In this document: positions 1-8,930 of the stretch, piece by piece | How positions within the stretch are numbered: position 1 is the first letter of the stretch | Layout: every line of letters begins with the position of its first letter | Assembly (NCBI GenBank): GCA_013365365.1 | Contig: JABVXU010000866.1 | Location: forward strand, 1-17,258 | DNA from: Cruorifilaria tuberocauda | Taxonomy: Eukaryota > Nematoda > Chromadorea > Rhabditida > Onchocercidae | Length of the DNA stretch: 17,258 nucleotides | Reading direction: 5' to 3' | Notes under the pieces: generated by a model | Told to the model about the DNA's origin: nothing | The model's input: only the letters and a program-made list of their open reading frames with translations | The model's database searches: none | Made by a program: the position numbers and the translations under genes

Positions 1-3000
1 GAAGACAGAACCTAAGGAAGCAAGTGCCAAGCCACACGAACCAGAAGAACCTGAGGATGATGAAATCGAGCCGGAATCCGTTTCCAAACTTAACAAACCT
101 AATGTTAAGTCCGGAAAACCTAAGGTGCCGACTAATAAGCCTAAAAAATCTCTCAGTGTTAAATTAGACAGTCCTGAGCCAGAAACCGATGCTACATTAC
201 CTTTACCGAAATCAGAGGAACAGGATGAGGATTCTGTTCCTGAAATACCTACCGAAAACGAGGTAATCCAATTAATTTTAAAATTAAAATTAAAGTCATT
301 AACCTTCGAGTCATTTAATTTTTTGACATTAATCTAAATTGGAATTAGTCAAATGAATTTTCAACATCTTCTAAATGATAAAAAGATTTTACAGCCTGAG
401 GACGATGAGAATAGAAGGCCGAAAAAGAAACCGAAACAGAAAAAGGTCATTTCCGGAATTGATATTATTTTTTCACTAATCGATTCTTTCCTCACGTATT
501 TCACCTTCCAAGCTTTTCTTTAGTTATTACAAAAAACTGATATATTATAATTTAATGGTTTTCCTTTAAGCATGAACAAATTTGTCCGGTGGCGGTGTTG
601 TCGCAATTCTAATCTATCCATTCCGGGACCCTTATCACTTATCATCATAATTCGGAAACTCTTATTTTCCTCACTTTTTGCGTCAAAAAAGAAAACCTCA
701 TGATAGTTTTTCACTGTTATTGAATCGATGTGATTAATTTTGCAGAAAAAATCAAAACCACAGTGGATTCCACCACCTAGACCACCACCGGAACCATATG
801 AAATGCCACCGGAAGAGAAAAAATTAGCTGAAATATTAAAGGAAGAAAAAATTCCACCAACCAAACGATATGCTAGAAAGCCAAAACATTTGTAAGTATT
901 AAGGATTTTTTGCAAAATTTATTTTGTTCCCTTTATCTCTATCATTAATCTTCTTATCATATCATTAACTAATTCATTGATAATTTCATTTTAATTATAA
1001 TTATAAATTTTTCCACATTTAAGAGATGTTTTTATTCCGTTTGAAATACCTTGGGAGAATTTACCTGCATTGCAAACACAACAAGGTATGGGCTCATTTG
1101 GACACGCACGAGATGCGAACATCAAAGTTGATCAAGGTTCTAAGCATTTGGTACAGGTAAGCAAACCTTTCAAACAGCAATTTACCGATGCTACCTAAAA
1201 TTATGATTGAAGAATAATATGATGATAGTAGCTCGTATAATTTGAAAAAATTTTTCCATGATATTGCACTTAAATTAATTTATGAATCATAATCATCATT
1301 CCGGTTTTCTGTAAGGTTTTTTGAAATAAATTCCATTTCATTGCTTTTTCCAGTTTATCGACTTTTGATTCATAAAATCTTCTCTTTTCCTCATCTATAT
1401 TTTAAAATAATTATTTGAATTTTTCCGGATCACTTTTCAGTAATACTTTTTCTCAATAATGTTAGCATGATATATAACTTTAGTGTGTTCCGTTTTGATA
1501 AAATCCAGAATGCAACATATCGAATCTAACAAAATTTAACTTTGCTATATTTACAGTAGCAGTGTCGGTATCTCTTCTTTCCATTTTTGTACTCCTTATG
1601 ATATTAAGTAGGTATATTTAAAAATTAATTTATTAAATTTAATTAGTGAGTTACTAATTAGTAAGTCTAATTAATTAGTCATTATTCAATTGTGCTATTT
1701 AATTATTCAATCAATCAATTTTTAAAATTATTCTAATATCTTTAATTAAGGCCAATTATTTCGTTGAGTGATTTTAGGGTGATCTTCATTCCGAAACAGT
1801 CATCCCTCTGTTTTCGCAACCATTTGGTGATAATCGATCCGGAATGTTACCATTCGGATCCTATCGAAGAAACATATCGGATATTATTGATAATCATAAA
1901 TTTGACGATTCGAAGGTATAGCAGAATCGCTTTTTGTTTTTAGCAAAAAATTTCAAAAAAACGAACCAAATTTATGATTTTGATTTTTTTAACTATTTTA
2001 GTGATTGCTGATTTGTAGTGATAAATTTTAACAGTTTGATCATAAAATTTCATCAAATCAATCGATAATTAAATTATATATTTGTTGTTTAAAATTTTTC
2101 AGGCATTTTAAGAAAATTATGATGAATTTCAGATTAGAAAATTAATTAAATTTATCATTTAAGCTTAAAGAAAGTGATCGTTTTATTCCGAAATTGATGC
2201 AAGGTGCAGTACAGCCACAAAATGCCGAAACTTTATTTGGTCAAATTCGAAATCAGGTAATTTTTTTTTTAACTCAAAAAGTTATTATCACCGCAAAAAT
2301 AGTCTTGAAGTATATATTCCGTTATGTGATAAATGATTAATATGGAGAATTTTAAAATTATTTTGAAATGTTGAATTTTAGTTGTTGTTAATTAAAGTTA
2401 ATAGAGAGCAAAAGAAACTGTAGAAATATTTCGGAAACAATAAGAATAAGTAATCAGCTAATAATAATTTCAAATAAATAAGTAAGTTTTTTAGCATTAA
2501 TCAAATAATCAAATAAGTTTTTTATTGTATAAAAATAAAAATTTTGTGATAAAAATTATTGGAAAATTATTTTTCATTGATCAAATAACAAATGATAAAG
2601 TTTTTTATCATTAATTTCTATTTTAAAATTTTTACGATTATTGATAAAAAACTTATTTGATTACTCGATTAATTAAAAAAAACTTAATTATTTGTTTGAT
2701 ATTATTATTCTTAATTAACTTATTATGCATTTCTATTGTTTTAATTAATACTTTCACTTCTTAAATTATAAGTTATTAAATTTTTAGACACCGCATGTGA
2801 AATATTTGGATTATATGACACCGAATTGTGATCCAGGATCTCATGCTTTCATCAGTCGACAATTTGCGCCATCAACGGAAAAAGCCGGTAGTACTATTAT
2901 GGATAGACGACGAAATATTATAGCTAATGAACAGGTGCTAAAATTCATTCATTAACATTTTATTTTCAAAATTATGAACTAAGCGACATTTTATTCTTAT

Positions 3001-3717
3001 TAAATATACAGATATATTGAAATATTTAACAATTTTCAATCAATCAATGATTAATTACCTTTAATTAATAATTAATTAGTTTTACAATCATTTTAACAGG
3101 TACAGAATTGAAATTTAAGATTATGATGAGGTAAATTTAAATTTGCAGCCATATATATATATTGAAATATTTATCAATTTTCAATTAATCAATAATTAAT
3201 TACCTTTAATCGGTTTTACAACCATTGATTTATTCATGTATTTTAACAGGTAAATAATTGAAATTCAAGATTATGATAAGGTGATCTTTTAAAATTAAAA
3301 CTTTGCTTTTTAGGGTTCGGGACATGATATTGGTGTATTTAATCGTGCATCAGAATCAATTATGCCACTTCTGTTCAATGTCCAGGATATCTGTCTGAAA
3401 AGTGGAGCTAGTTTTGGTGCCTTTCGACCACTGGTCAGTGAATCGGAAGGTGGCTATCGAAACTATCGAATGAATCTTACCGATGAGATGAAATGCAAAC
3501 TTGCTATTCCTTATCAGGTTGATAATTCTATTGATTACTTAAAATCATTTCAAATAATTCTTCTCAACGAATTCAATTTTATCAATTAAATTTGATAATA
3601 TTAAAGAAGAGGAAAAGTAAAGTGCAGCAGAAGATTTTAAAGAAATGAAAAGATAGATAAAATGCTTCTTCATTTTCCTTTCTGCTTACTTTTCTCCTTC
3701 CTTCCTTCCTTTCCCTC

Positions 3718-3755
<38 letters not shown>

Positions 3756-3934
3756 CATTTTCATTTTCGAATTTCCTGAAAAAAATTTTTTTTTCCGTTT
3801 TTCTACAGAATAAAAAGCATACTTGGATTAAACAGGCATACTTGAATATTCCATCATTTCCTTCTTTTTCTAAATTCAAACTCAAAACTGATTCATTTTA
3901 CAATTTTCAGACATCGCCGTCACTTACAACATGA
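1..3934 (+). CDS. Calponin-repeat (UNC-87/CLIK-like) protein, 3' part of gene
   Basis: The gene is cut at its 5' end. Exons joined by eye: 2-262, 395-445, 746-891, 1024-1156, 1778-1915, 2164-2256, 2788-2934, 3314-3517 and 3911-3934 (stop TGA), giving 398 residues in the window. Residues 1-152 are rich in Pro, Glu, Asp and Lys and look disordered. Residues 154-365 carry five degenerate copies of a pattern [I/F]-P-x...G-x-x-F-G-x-x-R, with the F-G element at about 178, 223, 268, (312) and 357, a period of about 45 residues. The clearest copies are residues 206-227 (I-P-L ... S-G-M-L-P-F-G-S-Y-R) and 340-361 (M-P-L ... S-G-A-S-F-G-A-F-R). These match the 25-residue calponin family repeat. No calponin-homology domain is visible. 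Nematode proteins of this kind (UNC-87, CLIK-1) bind and stabilise actin filaments in muscle, so a similar role is inferred. Each repeat sits in its own exon, and most introns are phase 0. The donor after exon 2 (GTCATT) is weak. The last exon could instead begin at 3809, which keeps the same stop. Confidence 0.6.
446..745 (+). other. Intron 2 of calponin-repeat gene
   Basis: This 300-nt intron has a weak GTCATT donor and a good TTTTGCAG acceptor at 738-745. The upstream frame stays open past the donor to a TAG at 521-523, so retention would truncate the protein before its repeats. Nothing else is recognisable in it. Confidence 0.5.
1157..1777 (+). other. Intron 4 of calponin-repeat gene
   Basis: A 621-nt AT-rich intron with a consensus GTAAGC donor and a GATTTTAG acceptor. 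Its 3' third is dominated by AATTA/TTAAT-type simple sequence (about 1620-1750). I see no coding sequence or RNA gene in it. Confidence 0.55.
2445..2724. repeat. Imperfect foldback (81-nt inverted arms) in intron 6
   Basis: Bases 2445-2525 and 2644-2724 are inverted complements without any gap. By hand count 66 of 81 positions pair. The best part is 2496-2525 against 2644-2673, with 28 of 30 pairing. The 118-nt spacer holds a second, perfect hairpin: a 9-bp stem 2591-2599/2604-2612 with a 4-nt loop. It lies wholly within intron 6 (2257-2787) of the calponin-repeat gene. It has the form of a small foldback or MITE-like element, but no target-site duplication or transposase was found. It could also have arisen in place from AT-rich sequence. 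Confidence 0.6.
3013..3281. repeat. Diverged tandem duplication in intron 7
   Basis: Two copies start 145 nt apart, at 3013-3131 and 3158-3281. Both begin TATATTGAAATATTTA, continue through AATTAATTACCTTTAAT and TTTTACAA, and end TTTTAACAGGTA followed by an AATTGAAATT-type stretch and AAGATTATGAT. Copy 2 carries small insertions and deletions. Both copies hold a splice-acceptor-like sequence placed directly against a donor-like GTA (AACAG|GTA). Confidence 0.7.
3689..3752 (+). repeat. 64-nt pure pyrimidine tract with (CT)15
   Basis: Every base from 3689 to 3752 is C or T. The tract contains a TTCC-repeat section (about 3691-3715), a C-rich joint and 15 CT units at 3721-3750. It lies in intron 8 of the calponin-repeat gene. 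The open frames across it on both strands (Ser-Leu and Arg-Glu runs) are products of the dinucleotide repeat and are not genes. Confidence 0.9.
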
Positions 3935-4340
3935 TAGGATATAATCACCGTAAATCCTTTCTGGATTTATTTGTACTGGATTCGGTAATTAGTTATCATT
4001 TAATTTGTACGTAGTTGTATTCTTCGATCTATTAGTTTGTTGTTATAAAAGTTATCGACGAGTAAATTCAAAGTATTTTGAATGAACAATTTGTTTAGAT
4101 ATTTCAATGTATGTTATTAGGATAAATACGATTTGGTTGTTTTTCCGGTTCTGGAAATTTAATTCTCTTAAAATGAATGATTATCCGATATTGTTTTCTC
4201 TTAGATAATCAAATTAGCAGTAACCGTAACAATTAAGATATATTTACGGAAAAGTTTCAAAAGCTACAAAAGTGAAATTATCCAACTATTTATTAATTAT
4301 GATGATAATTGATTGTTACTCTTACTGATAATGAAATAAT

Positions 4341-4382
4341 ATTAGATCTGATTTTATATGAATGATTATTAGATCTGATTTT
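4341..4382. repeat. 15-bp direct repeat, two copies
   Basis: ATTAGATCTGATTTT occurs at 4341-4355 and again at 4368-4382, a 27-nt period. Each copy contains the palindrome AGATCT. Confidence 0.8.
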
Positions 4383-4431
4383 TAGCTCTCAATTTTAACT
4401 ATCGAAATTTTATTAAATTTATAGTTGTCAT

Positions 4432-4444
4432 AATAAAGAATAAA
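4432..4444 (+). terminator. Candidate poly(A) signals AATAAA (two)
   Basis: AATAAA occurs at 4432-4437 and 4439-4444, about 500 nt past the calponin-repeat stop codon. No good AATAAA was noticed closer. This hexamer is common by chance in such AT-rich DNA, so the assignment is weak. Confidence 0.2.
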
Positions 4445-4732
4445 TAACACTTCGAGAAATTATAATCCAATAATATTTATCAATTATGCTAGTGATCAAT
4501 TGAATTACGTGTAATTTCTTTTTTCTTTGAAAAATAAAATTTTGCATTTATTGATTGAATTGATCATTTCACATTTCGTATGAAATATAAATGAGAAATA
4601 AAATGTAAAAGTAAGTTTATGCATTCTATTCTGCAAATTTTATTAAATTTAACCTTTATTTTTAGATTTTCTCTGTTTTTTTTTTATCTTATTTTGCAAG
4701 TCTTTACAAAAAAAAAGTGTGAAATTGCTTAT

Positions 4733-4764
4733 TGACCTATTAACCTATTAACCTGTTGACCTAT
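4733..4764. repeat. 8-bp tandem repeat, four units
   Basis: Four contiguous units: TGACCTAT, TAACCTAT, TAACCTGT and TGACCTAT. It is a minor minisatellite-like tract and does not match the nematode telomere unit TTAGGC. Confidence 0.8.
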
Positions 4765-5121
4765 CTTATCTTTAAACCTATCTTTTTTCAAATCGTTTTT
4801 TATCATTCGAAAAAGAAATCTGAGAAAAATGTGTATTATTTTTTCTCTATCATTTAAATATCAAAAATTGATTGAAATTTAATTTCTACTTGAAGATCAT
4901 TCCTTCAGCGGCTAAAACTGATTACTTACCAAATTACTTTATCAAACGTTGAAGTATTTATTACCTGTTTAACTCTTTAACCAGATAACCTTACCAGTTT
5001 AGCTTTGAACTTTTTCAAAAAATCTATAAAGTATGAAAATATAAAGTATTTCAGGAAACAATTATCATACAGTAAGAATTTTACAGTAAAACTACGAATA
5101 ATGAGGTGATAGATTTATTCA

Positions 5122-5178
5122 ATTATCATTATCTTGATTATCATTATCTTGATTATTATATTAATTATCATTATCTTG
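5122..5178. repeat. 15-bp repeat, three perfect copies
   Basis: ATTATCATTATCTTG occurs at 5122-5136, immediately again at 5137-5151, and a third time at 5164-5178 after a 12-nt spacer. Confidence 0.85.
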
Positions 5179-5533
5179 ATTTATGCAAAATGCATCAAAT
5201 CTACAGCAATAATATTTTCATTTGATAAATCTTTTCTTTTTTATATTTCATTTATCAGAAATTAAAGTTTCAATGATTCATATTGATAAAGTGATATTTC
5301 TTTTTGTCGCATTGAGTTTTAGCTAATCGTATAATTTCATAAATTTTAATAAATCTGCTGAAAATGTTCAAATAGTTAAAATTTTTTTAAATAATTTAAT
5401 ATTGCTCAATCAAATCTCGATCAATCAATTCAATCAAATATTTGCATTATTTCTCGTCTTTTGATTATTCAAATCGTCAATATGTAAATTTTACACATGT
5501 TTTACATATATTATCATGATAAAATGATATATA

Positions 5534-5607
5534 TATTATCACTGAATATATTATCACCTATCACTGTATATTAAACAATATATCACTGAACATATATTAT
5601 CACTGAA
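5534..5607. repeat. TATTATCACTGAA direct repeats
   Basis: The 13-mer TATTATCACTGAA is at 5534-5546 and 5595-5607. A partial copy (ATATCACTGAA) lies at 5580-5590, and a related TATCACTGTATATT sits between them. It is simple intergenic repetition. Confidence 0.7.
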
Positions 5608-6434
5608 TTTTCTATCATGCAGTAAAGATATAATCTTAATTAGAGAAATAGAAATAATATCGAATTTTTGAATTGATCAAGCTATCGAGAATGCATTTAT
5701 AAGATTTCATGAGAATTATTGACATTTATCATTTATCATTTTTCCTTTCATTTTACTTCTTGGGGACAAATATTATTTATAATTATTGGTGATAAAGTTT
5801 GGTAAAAAAAAATGAAAGATATGACGGGTGATATATCGTGATATCATGCAAGTTTTATAAATTTAATTTAAAATGATTAATTTTGAGCTTATCAGAAAAT
5901 TGCTCAGTAAATGGTAAGTAAATGATAAGCGAAAAGTGATAACTGAATTACTCGTATTTTTCGAAATATTTTAAATTGTATAAGTTAGAAAAGAATTATC
6001 TTTTGCTGAATGAATTTTTCGTTTTATTTTTTTCTTTTATTTTGATTGAACGACAACAGACAAAATAAGCTTTCGGAAACTTGAGAAAGTAAAAATAAGA
6101 TGGATATCATGCTCATTCATATTATCATGATATTATCATGGATTTTGCTTGAGTGACAAATGATTAAATTTTTTCATTTCTATCTTCATTAAAAACTTTC
6201 ATTTCTATTGAAATTTAAATCATTTGCATATTTTTCCCTAAGTAATAGCATTTTGATAACATAAATATTTGTTGATAAAATTGATTTAAAAATTTTTTAT
6301 TAAGTATTTCTATTCGAAAATCAAGCTGAAATTCCACAAGAACTTCTAATCTAATTCAAGTTTGACAAATCATTAAACAGCAAATTCCGAAGTATTCCGC
6401 ATGACGACTTTATAAAATTGCACTAATGAAGGAA

Positions 6435-6450
6435 GAGAGAGAGAGAGAGA
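6435..6450 (+). repeat. (GA)8 microsatellite
   Basis: Eight GA units in intergenic DNA. It is the only other purine/pyrimidine dinucleotide tract besides the CT tract near 3720. Confidence 0.9.
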
Positions 6451-6904
6451 ATCCGTTAAAATATTACACTAGTAGCTTCTATCTCTTCAATTTACTTCAT
6501 TCGAATATGAGATGTCCGACTTAAAAAAAGCTTTATTGCTTTAATGAAGTTTCAATTAAATTTTCAAGCATGAGCAACAAATGCAATTCAGTTTCGGATC
6601 TTTTCTTCTCATCAGTCTTTTATTGCTTATTATCAAGCTAACAAGTAGTATATGAAAATGATTTTTTCTTTCCATCCAATAAAATATCATCAACATCTCT
6701 TTCTTCCCAACAATACATCATTAGATTTAATTCAAATTGGAACAATCCCATCAAATTGATCCAATCTTTCATTTCTCTTATCAATTTATTATTTTCAATT
6801 AATTGTTAATGTTAATTTAAAGCGAATTAAAATTCAAGTAAACTTATAACTTATCATTTAATCAATTAGATCATTAATCATTAAACAATCTTCTATACAA
6901 TTAT

Positions 6905-7145
6905 TAAACCTTGGGAACGATAATTTGCGTTACAAGGCCGTGAAAATATGAAGTGCTAACAAGTAATGAAACGCGATTCTGCGTTTGTTGATGGAGGAAG
7001 GCAGACGGAGAATAGCGTGAGTGACGGAGTTCATTGAGCTTAATGATTTAAGCGGCGGCAAAGTTCTATGCATGATGAGTGGGATAGATTAGCTGCAATC
7101 GTTAACGTCATCCTCATAACTTCCTATCATTAAGCGACCAATCAA
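6905..7145 (+). promoter_or_regulatory. Less AT-rich island, candidate promoter/first exon
   Basis: By hand count 54 of 120 bases at 6961-7080 are G or C, far above the surrounding DNA. The island holds a perfect 6-bp hairpin (6969-6974/6981-6986), a consensus GTGAGT donor at 7017-7022, a GTTAACGTCA element (7111-7120) with a CRE-like half site, and a CCAAT box at 7138-7142. The only ORFs are tiny, for example nine codons from ATG 6991. It sits about 1.8 kb upstream of the sphingomyelin synthase start. A promoter with a non-coding first exon for that gene is inference. Confidence 0.3.
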
Positions 7146-8905
7146 AGTGTTCCACTTTCCTACTAATCGATTTTCCATTTTTTTATCATTTCAGGTTGTG
7201 ATTGTTTTCTAACCTAATTAAACTATACATTCAAAGAGAATAGAGAATGTATGCATGACTTCGATAAATTAGAGTGTAATAGTTTGGTAAATTTATTTAC
7301 AGGAGTGAAAATACGATTATTACTATAAGGGAATTAGTGATAGATGTATTTAAGAGTGATGATTATGCGAAATTCAATAATATTTAGCATTTTGACAAGT
7401 TCTCCCGGAAAATCATAATATATTTCTTGAAATGATATATTTCCTTTAATTGAAATAGTTGGTCGACTATGAGAATTCACGACCATTTTCTGTAAATTTG
7501 ATAGATGACATTGTTACAATCAGTGTGTATAGGATTAGAAAGAAAATAGTTGTTTGATCTTTGTTCAAAGTTTATGTTTTTTTTTCGTTATTGCAGGCTT
7601 AATGCTGACTTTCTGATATTATCATAGTCTTCTTTTTCTCTTTTGTGACATTTTTTGTTTGTTAAGAAAAAAGTAAGATAGCTTGTAAATTTTGTCATTA
7701 AAATGCTACCCTAAATAGATATTGCAAAAAAGGGGAAATAATGATTTAATGTGTTTTGTTTGCATCAAAATCTACCAACGATTGTTAATAAAAATATAAA
7801 TGTGATACTTTGTTTATTTATTTCTTTTACCATTTTGAATGATTACGGCAGTTTTTGCTATCTTTTATGTATACAAATGAACCATTTTTACCTCTCCCTC
7901 TTTCTCCCTCTCTTGTTTCCATGTATTGCGAAAGAGCTCATTTATTAATTATATTTGTCGTATTTAATTATAAAATATTTAATTACATTCATCAATTATA
8001 AATTAACATGAAAGTTATTTGCTAAATTCAAAAAGTAATGGGAATCACGCTTGAACTTCAAGCTTTTTGAATATTAACTTATAAATCGTAGGAAATGTCC
8101 ATGTATCATTGAATCAAATCATCTTTCACGCATAATTGTCAGTTTATAATTTTAAAATCTTTAAAATGATTATCAAATCATTTTAAATGTTAAGTTATTT
8201 GGAGCTCGAGAGTTAAAAGAGCTCGAAATATTTTCTGGAGCAATTTGCTAACTTCTAACTGGTGATGGTATTCGTAGTATAATTTAATTAATTATTTGTT
8301 GGAATTTGATCGTTATGTTTATGTTAACCATTTGGCGGTAGTACAATAGTGATAGTCCTAGTCTAAGCGGCTTATTTGCTTAATTCTACAACATATAACA
8401 TTTTAATTCTATATTTATAGCATCCATTAAGTGAAAGCATAAAATAAGGTCCGGGGCAAATGCATTCCATTTCAGTCAAATGGTTTCGTTTTAATACGAA
8501 ATGATAGAAAGAGAAGAAACGACGTTTTAGTTCAGTTTTTCCAATATAATACAAATAATTCTGCAAGGTGTTATGTTGCCAACCGATGCATTCAAATGTG
8601 AAATTGTTTTATAATCGTTTTAATTGCATACAATGACATTTCTTCTGATCATTGGTTTTTTTTAGTTGTTATGAGGGAACATCCAACTAAAAATATATCA
8701 TATATAGCTAAAATGCGTCATGTATATATCATACTTCCGTGTTTATGTTAGCATGCAATTTACCAACTTAGTTGTAATTCCAGAAAAGTGATAACAATCA
8801 GGGAGGTTTCAACAAAAATTGTTGGCAAAGAACTGTAGAGCTGATTTGAGGAAATATATCAGAAGAACAAAGAAGGGACCCCTTTATATCGTAAAAATCA
8901 CGGGG
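7146..8905. other. Intergenic DNA upstream of sphingomyelin synthase
   Basis: AT-rich, with no convincing coding sequence on either strand. Short ORFs near 7751-7948 (+) and 8372-8566 (-) have low-complexity composition and no recognisable domain. Small structures are a direct repeat GAGCTCGA (8202-8209 and 8219-8226) and a 6-bp stem TTTCGT/ACGAAA (8484-8501). Confidence 0.5.
8160..8187. repeat. Perfect 12-bp hairpin, 4-nt loop
   Basis: TTTAAAATGATT (8160-8171) is followed by the loop ATCA and its exact complement AATCATTTTAAA (8176-8187). It is intergenic and very AT-rich, and no function is assignable. Confidence 0.8.
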
Positions 8906-8908
8906 TCC
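8876..8908 (+). promoter_or_regulatory. G/C-rich 7-bp stem-loop before sphingomyelin synthase start
   Basis: GGACCCC (8876-8882) and GGGGTCC (8902-8908) are exact inverted complements separated by 19 nt, ending 22 nt before the chosen ATG. A G/C stem stands out in this AT-rich DNA. If the region is transcribed it could fold in the 5' leader. The second arm overlaps the candidate splice acceptor just downstream. Confidence 0.4.
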
Positions 8909-8912
8909 TCAG
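8906..8912 (+). promoter_or_regulatory. Candidate (trans-)splice acceptor TCCTCAG
   Basis: TCCTCAG ends at 8912, 18 nt before the ATG at 8931. This is a typical distance for a nematode spliced-leader acceptor, or for a cis acceptor joining a distant non-coding exon. The upstream pyrimidine tract is poor, so confidence is low. Confidence 0.35.
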
Positions 8913-8930
8913 GGGAAGTGTTTGGGATTG

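Larger units (their letters stand above)
3935..6904. other. AT-rich intergenic DNA downstream of calponin-repeat gene
   Basis: About 3 kb with no supportable gene on either strand. The first part must hold the 3' UTR of the calponin-repeat gene. The rest is AT-rich with several small direct repeats, listed separately, and many short TTATCA/TGATAA motifs that create local palindromes, such as the perfect 12-bp TTATCATGATAA at 5511-5522. Confidence 0.6.

Noticed and set aside
520..915. 131-codon antisense ORF with a Gly-rich stretch
   Set aside because: It is the complement of intron 2 and exon 3 of the calponin-repeat gene. The Gly-rich part mirrors the Pro codons of that exon.
3582..3934. 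ORFs encoding Arg-Glu or Ser-Leu runs on both strands
   Set aside because: Created by the (CT)15 microsatellite. Only the last 24 bases on the + strand are likely coding, as the final exon.
4733..4764. Interstitial telomere repeat
   Set aside because: The 8-bp units (TGACCTAT/TAACCTAT) do not match the nematode telomere unit TTAGGC.
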